Shown here piece by piece: positions 9,888 through 17,583 of a stretch of DNA of 64,000 bases; within the stretch, counting starts at the first letter, position 1; the number at the start of each line of letters is the position of its first letter. The position numbers and the translations under genes were made by a program. Source of the stretch: Planctomycetota bacterium (lineage in GTDB: Bacteria; Planctomycetota; Planctomycetia; Pirellulales; PLA5); contig QEVJ01000009.1 of the NCBI GenBank assembly GCA_003576845.1, positions 1 to 64,000 on the forward strand, in the 5' to 3' direction. The notes under the pieces are model-generated. The model was not told where the DNA came from and did no database searches. It was given only the letters and a program-made list of their open reading frames with translations.

Positions 9888-9903
9888 GCACGCTCTTTGC
9901 GAA

Positions 9904-10725
9904 TCAAGCCGGCACGAACGCGGCCGCCGGTCCTGCGCTTAGCTCCGCGTACACGGCTTCGACCGTCGATGCGTCGATGTGCTCTAATTGCTGTCCAGCG
10001 CCGGCGAGCAGCGCAAGGTCGGCAAGCTGATTGACGCGGCGCGGAATGCCACCGGAAAGCTCGTGCAATCGCGTCAGGGCCGCGGCTTCGAAGACGCCTT
10101 CGTTCGCGCCGGCTTCGGCCAGCGCGCGCTGCACGTATTGGGCCGTGTCGAGCTCGGTCCATGGAGCGAGATCGACGCGCAAGTCGACCGCCGCGAGCAG
10201 ACCGCCGCCGAGCCGTTCGGCGGTGTCGAAGTTCGCCGCCAGGACGATGGTCAGCGTCGCCTCGGGCGTCGATTCGCAATGCACGAGCCGTTCGACGATC
10301 GCCAGGGCTTCCGGACTCGCGCGATGGGCGTCGTCGAGCAACAGGAGCGTGCTGGTTCGTTGGTAGCGGAGCTCGGCGATGCGGTCCGTCAGCGTTCGCC
10401 AGAGGAGAAACGTCGGATCGCCCGCGGTGGGATTCGCGCCGAGTTCCGCCGCCGCTTGCCAAAGGAGTTCCTCGGCGTTGACGGCGATCAGGCTCAAGTC
10501 GGCGACGGTTCCGCCGTCGTAGGTGACATCGGCGGCGAGCCGCGCGAGCAGCGTCGATTTGCCTCCGCCCGGTTCACCCAGCAGCAATCCCAAGCGGCGC
10601 CGCTCTTCGACCAGGAACCCGAGCCGGGCAAAGGCCTCTTCGCCGCTGGGATTGAGATAATAACAGCGGCCCGCCGTCGAATTGGCGAACGGCGAACGGC
10701 TCAAACCCCAGTGTGAACGATCCAT
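9904..10725 (-). CDS. ExeA-like AAA ATPase
   Basis: A 273-residue P-loop ATPase. Walker A GEPGGGKST is at about 50-58 and Walker B TLLLLDDAH at about 126-134, followed by the ELSGGIPRRVNQLADLALL segment near the C-terminus that is typical of ExeA/TniB-type AAA ATPases. The N-terminal YWGL-like start (MDRSHWGLSRSPF) also fits this group, which in other bacteria energises secretion-pore assembly or transposition targeting. There is no peptidoglycan-binding or membrane segment and no secretion gene nearby, so the substrate is unknown. I chose the ATG at 10723-10725; an in-frame TTG at 10740 would add five residues. Confidence 0.8.
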   Translation of the reverse strand: MDRSHWGLSRSPFANSTAGRCYYLNPSGEEAFARLGFLVEERRRLGLLLGEPGGGKSTLLARLAADVTYDGGTVADLSLIAVNAEELLWQAAAELGANPTAGDPTFLLWRTLTDRIAELRYQRTSTLLLLDDAHRASPEALAIVERLVHCESTPEATLTIVLAANFDTAERLGGGLLAAVDLRVDLAPWTELDTAQYVQRALAEAGANEGVFEAAALTRLHELSGGIPRRVNQLADLALLAGAGQQLEHIDASTVEAVYAELSAGPAAAFVPA

Positions 10726-10890
10726 CGCGGCGACTCCCAAGCGCGGTCCTGCCGTGTCCTCGTTACAATCGGTAAACTCACCGTAGCTTATTGAGTCGAA
10801 AGCCGGTTGCGGCCGGTTTTACGGCAAACGGCTCCCGCGGCATGTCATCCGAAACGCCGCCCGCCGCTATCGTTGCTATCGCGATCCACG

Positions 10891-11649
10891 ATGACCCAGC
10901 GCTATTTCTGCGACGCGGCAATCACGGGCTCTCGGGCGGCGCTGTCAGGCGGGGAAGCCCAGCACCTGGCCCGCGTGATGCGCGCCCGCGCGGGCGACGT
11001 GGTTGTGCTGTTCGACGGCAGCGGGGCGGAGTTCTCGGCCAGGATCGACCGGATCGGTAAATCGGCCGTCGAATTGAGCATCGTCGAGCGCCGCGAGGTC
11101 AATCGGGAGTTGCCTTTCTCATTGACGCTCGCCGTAGCTCTGCCGAAGGGCGACCGGCAACGGTGGCTGGTCGAAAAGGCGGTCGAACTCGGGGTGACGC
11201 GGCTCGTGCCGCTCGTTACCGCTCGCGGCGTCGCCGATGGACGAGCGGCGGTCGATCGCCTTCGCCGCGCGGTGATTGAAGCCTCGAAGCAATGCGGCCG
11301 GAATCGCTTGATGGACATCGCCGAGCCGCGGCGGTGGAGCGACGTTGCCGCCGATTCGGCCGGCGACGGCGCGAGCCGGCTTTTCGCGCATCCGACCGGC
11401 GCCACCGCTAGTGACTCCGGCGAGACGATGACGCCGACACAGGCTCGCGGCGTCGTCATTGCAATCGGTCCCGAAGGGGGCTGGACCGAGGAAGAGGCCG
11501 CGCTCGCGCGCTCGAACGATTGGCGGTTCGTCGACCTCGGCCCGCGAATTCTCCGCGTGGAAACGGCGGCGATTGCTATCGCAAGTTACGTCTCGCTCGC
11601 GGCTTCAGGCACATCAGTAGGCGCGAATGCGCTCGCGTCGCCGCAATAG
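10891..11649 (+). CDS. rsmE: 16S rRNA (uracil1498-N3)-methyltransferase RsmE
   Basis: A 252-residue SPOUT methyltransferase that modifies U1498 of 16S rRNA using S-adenosylmethionine. The knot motifs are intact: VVIAIGPEGGWTEEE at about 188-202 and DLGPRILRVETAAI at about 215-228. The N-terminal PUA-like domain begins MTQRYFCD, so the ATG at 10891 is the natural start; an upstream in-frame start at 10807 would add an unrelated tail. Its last 36 bases overlap the 3' end of the convergent alpha-amylase gene, and the final residues (SVGANALASPQ) are probably a dispensable extension. Confidence 0.92.
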   Translation: MTQRYFCDAAITGSRAALSGGEAQHLARVMRARAGDVVVLFDGSGAEFSARIDRIGKSAVELSIVERREVNRELPFSLTLAVALPKGDRQRWLVEKAVELGVTRLVPLVTARGVADGRAAVDRLRRAVIEASKQCGRNRLMDIAEPRRWSDVAADSAGDGASRLFAHPTGATASDSGETMTPTQARGVVIAIGPEGGWTEEEAALARSNDWRFVDLGPRILRVETAAIAIASYVSLAASGTSVGANALASPQ

Positions 11650-14600
11650 CACGATCGCCGCCGCGAGCAACGCGAGCGTCCGCGCCGTTGGTTCCGGTAC
11701 GGGCGCCGACGAAAGCGCAAATTCGCCGCCGCTGGAATGCCCGAGCCGCGTCTGCAACGTTGCTAAATCGGCGAGCGTTGCGAACCCATCGCCGTCGAAA
11801 TCGCCGCCGGCCCAGCCCGTCGCGCCGCCGAATCCCCGGGCGAGCATCGCGGCGTCGGACGAGTCGACCAGGCCGTCGAGGTTCGCGTCGCCGGGTACGG
11901 TCGAAAAGAGCGTGCCGATCAACAGTTGCGTGTCGGCGTCCGTGAGCGCGCCGTCGCCATTGAGGTCGAGCAACCAGGTTGGCGCTCCACCGAGCTGCGA
12001 CCGCAGAAAGTCGATGTCGGCGGCATCGGCGACGCCGCTTGCGTCCACGTCGCCGCGGCGGCGCAAGGCGGCTCGATACGCATCGCGCGCCGCCGGACCG
12101 ACGGAAGTTGACAGGTACGGGCTGGCGAGCGCGAACAAGTCGTCGTTGTCGACGAGGCCGTCTCCATCGGCGTCGGCGGCGGCGGAGAACTCCGTGTTGC
12201 GGCTATAAAGCACCGTCTCGAACGCGGCGACGTCGGCCGGCTCGAACCCGCCGTTGTGGTCGAGGTCGCCGATGCCTGCGCCGAAGATCGTCGACGTGAA
12301 CTGCCCCGGCAGGCGGAGGACGCTTCGGTTGCCCGTCGGCTCGAAGGAGACGACCGTCAGCACGTGGTTGCCGTGCGCGAGGCCCGAGAAGTCGCGGGTG
12401 AACAGGTCGCGGTCGATCTGATTGGCACGATTCGCGGAGCCGACCATTGCCGCGACTTCTTCGTCCGAGAGCGCCGCGGGCAGGTCGAGCAAGACGTGAA
12501 CGCTGTCGGCGGTCTGGTCGAGCGAGCGGACGGCTGCGCGACGATTTTCGTTTACGCCGGTCTGGATCGGGGCGAAGCCGTCGAGCGTCGACTCCGGCGG
12601 CAGGCGATCGACGAAAATCGCCTTCTTGAAACTGCTATACGCGGCCGGACCGCCGTCGTCGCGATGCCGAAACGCGATTGCTTCGAGAAAATGCACGCCT
12701 TCCGAGAGGCCGACGGTGCTAATTGTCTGCCGAAACTCGCCGTCGCCGCCCGTGTAGAGATCGCTGTGCTTGGTGGTGAAGTTCTCAAAGCCGTACGACA
12801 CGCCGCCGGGCGTGCGAAAGTCGATCTGCCCATTGCCGTTCACGTCGCGGCCTCCGTCGAGCTTGATGAGGGCGTTGTCGCCGTCGGCATTACGGTCGCG
12901 GATCGAGCCGAGCAGGTTGACTTCGATCGTTTGCAAGCTGGCGGTGAACGAATCGGCCGTAATGACGTGTAGGTCGGTCAAGCGCCGCGTGCCATTCGTG
13001 CCGGCCGTCGGGTCGGGATCGCTGAGGACTTGCGAAACATTCGTGAGTTGGAGACCCGACGGCGCTTGCGGCGTCGCCAAGCCGTAGATCAAGTAACCGC
13101 GGTCGCCGCCGTTGTTGGGTTTGACCGTGATGTTTACTTTCGACTGGCACTCGAAGCAGTCGTTGAACACCTGAAGCACTTTGGGAATGTTCGCGTCGCC
13201 TTCGGCATTGCCCGTGAGTTCGACGAGGTACGTTCCCCAGGGGAAATCGACGTCGACGGTCCGCTGGCTGTAGTGGTTGTCCATGCGATTGCTGAGCACA
13301 ACCAGCGCCGAGTTCGACCGCTCGTAAACGTAGATCTCCTTTTCCAGCCACCGCTCGCGGAAGTTGCCGCGGCCGTGCGTATTGCGGATTTCGACGAGCC
13401 GCTGGATCGTGTCGCCGTACAGCCCGCCGAGCGCGTCGCCGCGTCCGTCCTTGGGAAAGTCGCGATTGGCGCCGAACTCCTTGCCGTTGAAGTACACGAC
13501 CGCGTTGCCCGGGTGCATGAGCATGTAGGCATGGGCGACGTTGTTGAGCGCCGGGCCGAACGAGTCGTGGCTCTGCACGAACATCACGCCGTTGGACCCG
13601 TTGTGCCGGCCGTCGTCGTGGAAGTCCAAGCCGGCGCTCACGACGTTTCGCCAGTCGTTCTGAAAGCCGTTGCCCGTCAGATTGCTCTGGAACGCAAAGA
13701 ACTGGGCAAAGTCGAGCACGTCGCGATTGCCGCCGACGCGGCCGGGGTCGCTCAGGTCGATGTCCTTGCGGATGAACGATTCGAGGTATTCGCGGTTGCC
13801 GTCGAACACCTCGCTGAAGCTGAACACGTCGCGGCGGCTGCCGTCGAGGTGGTTCCGCGTCGAAGCGCGATAGACCGCGCGGTCGAAGTAGTTGAGCACC
13901 CACGGCTCCATGTGCTTGGCCGCGTCGATGCGAAACCCGTCGACGCCGACGGTCTGCACCATCCACTGGGCGTAGCGCATCAACAGGCCCATCGCGTTTT
14001 CGCTCACCGGGTCGCCGGAGAGCGGGTTCGCCGCGTTGAACGGATAGATCGCGATGTTCGACTCTCCAGTCGTCGGATCGAACACGAAGATCGGCGTCTG
14101 CTGCCGGTCTGGATAGAACCGGCGGTTGTTTTCGTCGGGCACGTTGGCGAGGCGGCCGTTCGACGCCGTCGTTCCGGTGGGAATGTTGTTCGCAAAGCCG
14201 GGCACGGGATGGCGGATGTATTGCAAATTCCGCGAATGGTCGATGTCGATGAGTCCCGAGAGCCGTCCGTCGAGATCGCCGGAGGCAAACGCGGAATGAA
14301 AATCGCCGTCCACCGCGCCCGGCGCGGTGAGGACGAAGCCGGGATATCCGCCCGAGGCTTGAAAGCCGGGCGTGCCGAGGTCGGCGAACCCGTTGTGGTT
14401 GGCGACGAAGTCGACGTACAAATCGCCGCCGGCGCGATGCAGCACGCGGGCCAGGCGCTTGAGTCCGGTCTCGGTGCCGTAAAGCGTCGGGCTCCCCGGC
14501 GAGCCGAGATCGAAGCGGTCGTAGACGTCGTAGCCGACGGAGAAGTTGCTCGATTCCGCGCGACCCGGCGGGGGCAGCCAAAGCTGGCCGTAACCCGCCG

Positions 14601-14763
14601 CCCATACGTCCGGCACGCGGTCTTCCATCGTGGCGTAGCTGCCGTCGAACCATTGGAGGAACGCTGGCGGCGAAACGTCGGCGGCGCGTACGCTCGGCGA
14701 TGCCAGTGCTAGCAGTAAAGTCGCGATGAGGCGAAGCAGTGGGCGAGGCGAAGTCATGCTCAT
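11614..14763 (-). CDS. Secreted GH13 alpha-amylase with dockerin-type repeats and PEP-CTERM anchor
   Basis: A 1049-residue extracellular starch-degrading enzyme. A signal peptide (about 1-28, ending RAAD) is followed by a GH13 barrel: region I DFVANHN (118-123), nucleophile Asp280 in DGFRIDAAKH, acid/base Glu318 in FSFSEVFDGN and region IV Asp400 in FVQSHDSFG. Two beta-rich domains follow to about residue 830, then EF-hand/dockerin-like calcium loops (DLDHNGGFEPAD, DADGDGLVDNDD, DVDASGVADAAD, DLNGDGALTDAD, DANLDGLVDSSD, DFDGDGFATLAD). The C-terminus has VPEPT, a hydrophobic helix and RRRERIR, a PEP-CTERM sorting tail. The 3' end overlaps rsmE by 36 bases tail to tail. Confidence 0.93.
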   Translation of the reverse strand: MSMTSPRPLLRLIATLLLALASPSVRAADVSPPAFLQWFDGSYATMEDRVPDVWAAGYGQLWLPPPGRAESSNFSVGYDVYDRFDLGSPGSPTLYGTETGLKRLARVLHRAGGDLYVDFVANHNGFADLGTPGFQASGGYPGFVLTAPGAVDGDFHSAFASGDLDGRLSGLIDIDHSRNLQYIRHPVPGFANNIPTGTTASNGRLANVPDENNRRFYPDRQQTPIFVFDPTTGESNIAIYPFNAANPLSGDPVSENAMGLLMRYAQWMVQTVGVDGFRIDAAKHMEPWVLNYFDRAVYRASTRNHLDGSRRDVFSFSEVFDGNREYLESFIRKDIDLSDPGRVGGNRDVLDFAQFFAFQSNLTGNGFQNDWRNVVSAGLDFHDDGRHNGSNGVMFVQSHDSFGPALNNVAHAYMLMHPGNAVVYFNGKEFGANRDFPKDGRGDALGGLYGDTIQRLVEIRNTHGRGNFRERWLEKEIYVYERSNSALVVLSNRMDNHYSQRTVDVDFPWGTYLVELTGNAEGDANIPKVLQVFNDCFECQSKVNITVKPNNGGDRGYLIYGLATPQAPSGLQLTNVSQVLSDPDPTAGTNGTRRLTDLHVITADSFTASLQTIEVNLLGSIRDRNADGDNALIKLDGGRDVNGNGQIDFRTPGGVSYGFENFTTKHSDLYTGGDGEFRQTISTVGLSEGVHFLEAIAFRHRDDGGPAAYSSFKKAIFVDRLPPESTLDGFAPIQTGVNENRRAAVRSLDQTADSVHVLLDLPAALSDEEVAAMVGSANRANQIDRDLFTRDFSGLAHGNHVLTVVSFEPTGNRSVLRLPGQFTSTIFGAGIGDLDHNGGFEPADVAAFETVLYSRNTEFSAAADADGDGLVDNDDLFALASPYLSTSVGPAARDAYRAALRRRGDVDASGVADAADIDFLRSQLGGAPTWLLDLNGDGALTDADTQLLIGTLFSTVPGDANLDGLVDSSDAAMLARGFGGATGWAGGDFDGDGFATLADLATLQTRLGHSSGGEFALSSAPVPEPTARTLALLAAAIVLLRRRERIRAY

Positions 14764-14806
14764 CGTGGGGCAGCGAAGGCGGCAATGGGGAACGTCGCCG
14801 TTCCAT

Positions 14807-14853
14807 TGTAATTACACGTCCGCGGGGCGCGCACATCGACCAAAGCCCCGCGG
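14807..14853. promoter_or_regulatory. Palindrome and hairpin in the divergent region upstream of the alpha-amylase
   Basis: TGTAATTACA (14807-14816) is a perfect 10-base palindrome, A/T-rich in a GC-rich region, 43 bases upstream of the amylase start. Next to it CCGCGGGGC (14820-14828) and GCCCCGCGG (14845-14853) form a perfect 9-bp stem. Either could be an operator for the amylase (leftward) or for the gene at 14957 (rightward). No regulator gene is adjacent. Confidence 0.35.
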
Positions 14854-14956
14854 GTCCGACGGCGTAGTTGATGCCCTGCGGACTTTTCCCGCCTCACGCT
14901 GGCGGACGGGCCGGGGAATTGGCGATTGTAACTGTACCGAACCGCTTCTCGTTCAG

Positions 14957-15850
14957 ATGAGCCTGCGAGTGCCTGCCATGTTGCGTCAAACTGGGAAATT
15001 GTCTACGGCAGCACGAATCCCCGCGGGCTGGCTTTGTCCGGTCATCTTTGCACTCGCATTGACGGTGCACCCGCTGGCGGCTGCCGAACCGCCGCCCGCG
15101 CCGGCCAAGAGCCACGCGGTTCGCCCGCCGCTGGTCGACCTGGCCGAATCGCTGATCGCCGAAGCGTTGCCCCGGCGGTATTCCGACGCGAAACATTGGG
15201 GCGGGCAGAAGCACTTCACCAAAGGTCTCAAGGTCGAACTCGACGGGCTCAAGCTCGAAACGCGCCGCCGCAAGGAACTCGTCAACCACGGCACGTGGAA
15301 GCGGTACGACGTGTGGATTCCCGACGGGCAAAAGCTCGTTCTCGACGTGTCCGAAATGCGCACCTACGACGACGGCCGCGTGACGTTTCGCGTCACTGCC
15401 GCCGGACCGCTTCAAGGGCGCGTCGAGCTGCAACAATGGGAACGAGGCGTGCGTCTGGTCGGCCTCAGCGCCGATTGCGAGGCGAAGGTCCGGCTCACGC
15501 TCGACGTCGAAGCGGCTCTTTCGTCGCGCCAGGGAACACTGCTGCCGACCGTCGCCGTCGCGCCGAAGGTTTCGGCCGCGCATGCCGAGATGACCGACTT
15601 CCGATTGCGGCGCATCGGCGATCTCCGCGGGCCGCTGGCCAAGGAGCTCGGCGACCGCGCGGAACCGACGCTCCAGCGCGAGGTCCGCGAGCAGAACGAA
15701 AAGATCGCCGCGAAGATCAACAAGTCGATCGCCAAGCACCAAGACGACCTGCGCCTCTCGGGCGACGAGTTTCTCAAGGAGCAATGGGACAAGCTCAAAG
15801 AGACGTTCTCGAAGGCGCGCAACGAGAAGCCAGCGCCGGCGCCGAATTGA
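14957..15850 (+). CDS. Exported protein of unknown function
   Basis: A 297-residue protein I do not recognise. The N-terminus carries a signal peptide (hydrophobic LCPVIFALALTVHPLAAAEP). The mature part starts with a proline-rich linker, has a beta-rich middle with paired phrases such as GTWKRYDVWIPDGQKLVLDVSE, and ends in a highly charged helical region (REQNEKIAAKINKSIAKHQDDLRLSGDE) that may be a coiled coil. The start could be the ATG at 14957 or the one at 14978; both keep the signal peptide and neither has a strong ribosome site. It is convergent with the next gene at 15871. Confidence 0.7.
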   Translation: MSLRVPAMLRQTGKLSTAARIPAGWLCPVIFALALTVHPLAAAEPPPAPAKSHAVRPPLVDLAESLIAEALPRRYSDAKHWGGQKHFTKGLKVELDGLKLETRRRKELVNHGTWKRYDVWIPDGQKLVLDVSEMRTYDDGRVTFRVTAAGPLQGRVELQQWERGVRLVGLSADCEAKVRLTLDVEAALSSRQGTLLPTVAVAPKVSAAHAEMTDFRLRRIGDLRGPLAKELGDRAEPTLQREVREQNEKIAAKINKSIAKHQDDLRLSGDEFLKEQWDKLKETFSKARNEKPAPAPN

Positions 15851-15870
15851 CCTGCGCGGACGAGTGGCGG

Positions 15871-16719
15871 TCACCGCTTAGCCTCGTCCCAATCGACCGG
15901 CGGAAAATGATGGTGGTATTTGCCTTCGGCATAATAGGCGAATGGCCGACCTTGGCTTCGGCCGATGAGCACAATCATCGCAGGCGGTTCTTCGGAATCC
16001 TCATCCGCAAATGCAGGGACGCGGAGCACGACGCATTCTTCTTGCCACAGGGCGGCCTGGATCGGCGGAGGCGGCGAACGATACTCGTCGAATTGTTGTG
16101 CAAGTGCGACGCCAACGTCGGCAGGCAACGTAATCTGTTCCTGGCCGATGTCGAATCTGCCGAGCTCGAGGTCTTGCTTTCGTATTTCGACGGCGCGTGT
16201 GAGCGCCGTCACGGCTTCCGTTTTGCTTGGGTAAGGACCGGTATAGGCGCCGGGCATGTAGCCAAAACATGCGATCATCGTGCGTAGGGCCAGGTTGTAC
16301 GGACGGAGATACACCCACTCGTTCCCCATCATAATACAACCGCCCGTCGCGCGGCCGCAGCGAAGTTCTCGGTCCAAATTGTCGTACTCCGTTCCGGGCA
16401 ATCCCATACCGCGGATTTTTGCTATGCCGTGCGCGTAGTCGACGACCCCCAAAGTGAAAAACACGACCAGCGGCGAAAACGCGACGAAGCCCACCGCATC
16501 AAGAACTCGCCGCCGCGACAGGAGGAAATACAGTCCCGCCCCGAGAATCGGAAGCAGCGCGATGCTGGCCGGGCCGGCAAGCGCCGCGGCCCACTGAAGC
16601 AGAATTAGCCCGACCACGACGGATGTTCGCTTGGCCATGATGCGCAAGCGCAACTTCGGGCCGGATGGCGCGGTCGCGACGGTGGGCGGACCGCTCGTAA
16701 GAGGATTCTTCGCGGCCAT
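15871..16719 (-). CDS. Membrane protein of unknown function
   Basis: A 282-residue protein without a recognised family. Hydrophobic helices lie at about 35-50, 51-66 and 75-95; the remainder from about 100 is soluble and contains CGRATGGCIMMGNEW, with two close cysteines, and an acidic C-terminal part. The ATG at 16719 is used; an in-frame ATG at 16638 would remove a Pro/Thr-rich 27-residue N-terminal tail and start directly at the first helix. It is flanked by a convergent gene and a 137-base gap to the chorismate-lyase-like gene. Confidence 0.65.
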   Translation of the reverse strand: MAAKNPLTSGPPTVATAPSGPKLRLRIMAKRTSVVVGLILLQWAAALAGPASIALLPILGAGLYFLLSRRRVLDAVGFVAFSPLVVFFTLGVVDYAHGIAKIRGMGLPGTEYDNLDRELRCGRATGGCIMMGNEWVYLRPYNLALRTMIACFGYMPGAYTGPYPSKTEAVTALTRAVEIRKQDLELGRFDIGQEQITLPADVGVALAQQFDEYRSPPPPIQAALWQEECVVLRVPAFADEDSEEPPAMIVLIGRSQGRPFAYYAEGKYHHHFPPVDWDEAKR

Positions 16720-16856
16720 GGACGTAATTCGCCGGTTAGCCCGCTTGCATTGTAGACGCGTCGCATCACGTGGAGAAGCGTGGGCGAAAGGGCGTCATAA
16801 ACGGCGCAATGCCAAACCACATTCAGACGCCCGGGAACTCGTATCTCCGCGTCGCG

Positions 16857-17396
16857 CTACGGAGCCGGAGCGACGATCTCCAACAGTTCCACCGCCGGTT
16901 GGCCGTTGCAGTGAATGAGCGCGGTCCGACCGTAGGTGGTTTCGGGCGCCGCAAGTTCGAACAGGCGGCACAGGTCCGGTCCCGGCTCGACGCGCCACAG
17001 GTCGACCAACTCGACTTCGCGGAGCACGTTGTGCTCGATGAGTATCCGGCCCAGCGGCTTGCGGCGGGCAAGAATTTCGTCCCGCGTTGCGGCGTCGACC
17101 TGATCGAGATCCATCCGCACGATGCCGAATTGCACGATCGCGCCGTCCGATTGGCGCGTGAGCAGGATTTTGCGGCAGTAATGCGGGGGCGACGATTTGT
17201 ACTCGAGCACCTGCACGTCGACCGGGCAACCGTGGAATCGCTCGACCGTTACCGTCATGTGCTGGTCGTGGGCCAACAGGGCACGGTACGGCTCGGGCAG
17301 GTCGCACGCCGCGACCGGCGCGAATGCGCCCAAGTCGGCGCTGTGCTCGAAGAACAAACCCACGAGCTCCATCAAGTCGGGTATCGGCGGATGCAC
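16857..17396 (-). CDS. Chorismate-lyase-like protein (DUF98/UbiC fold)
   Basis: A 179-residue soluble protein. The pattern LLAHDQHMTVTVERFHG near residue 40, a central RKILLTRQSDGAIVQFGIVRMDL, then RRKPLGRILIEH and the closing YGRTALIHCNGQPAVELLEIVAP fit the chorismate pyruvate-lyase superfamily (UbiC and Rv2949c-like DUF98), in which chorismate is split into 4-hydroxybenzoate and pyruvate. I base this on pattern recall, not an alignment; it may be a non-catalytic relative. It is the last gene of a minus-strand run with a polyprenyl synthase, a triterpene-cyclase-like protein and an SDR, so an aromatic or isoprenoid product is plausible. A repeat-filled 187-base gap separates it from the synthase. 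Confidence 0.55.
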   Translation of the reverse strand: MHPPIPDLMELVGLFFEHSADLGAFAPVAACDLPEPYRALLAHDQHMTVTVERFHGCPVDVQVLEYKSSPPHYCRKILLTRQSDGAIVQFGIVRMDLDQVDAATRDEILARRKPLGRILIEHNVLREVELVDLWRVEPGPDLCRLFELAAPETTYGRTALIHCNGQPAVELLEIVAPAP

Positions 17397-17460
17397 GGCA
17401 GGTCCTTCCAGAGGGTCGCGACGCCCAGCAAACGCGCGAGCCGAACGTCGCGGTGACGGA

Positions 17461-17479
17461 CGGCGCCTGTCAGGCGCCG
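17461..17479. repeat. Perfect hairpin, 9-bp arms
   Basis: CGGCGCCTG (17461-17469) and CAGGCGCCG (17471-17479) are exact inverted copies around a single T. It abuts the family A palindrome copy 2 and lies between the polyprenyl synthase stop and the chorismate-lyase-like start, where it may attenuate transcription or protect mRNA ends. No T-run follows on the minus strand, so it is not a standard terminator. Confidence 0.55.
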
Positions 17480-17547
17480 TAGGAGGTGGACCCTTTCATC
17501 GACGGGGTAAGGCCGGTTCCGGTCGGCGAAGGGATTCGCCTCCTACA
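17479..17547. repeat. MITE/REP-like palindrome, family A copy 2
   Basis: Begins GTAGGAGG (17479-17486) and ends with GGCGAAGGGATTCGCCTCCTACAG; the right half matches the copy at 8407-8509 almost exactly, the left half is more diverged. Confidence 0.7.
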
Positions 17548-17582
17548 GCGATGAGGGTGGGATGTAGCGATGAGGGTGGGAT
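17547..17582. repeat. Tandem duplication, 17-base unit
   Basis: AGCGATGAGGGTGGGAT occurs at 17547-17563 and again at 17566-17582, separated by GT. The second copy ends one base before the polyprenyl synthase stop codon (17584-17586 on the minus strand). Confidence 0.85.
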
Positions 17583-17583
17583 A

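Noticed and set aside
12890-14836. 648-codon minus-strand frame in another phase of the amylase gene
   Set aside because: Arg-rich shadow of the amylase reading frame; the GH13 motifs are in the other frame.
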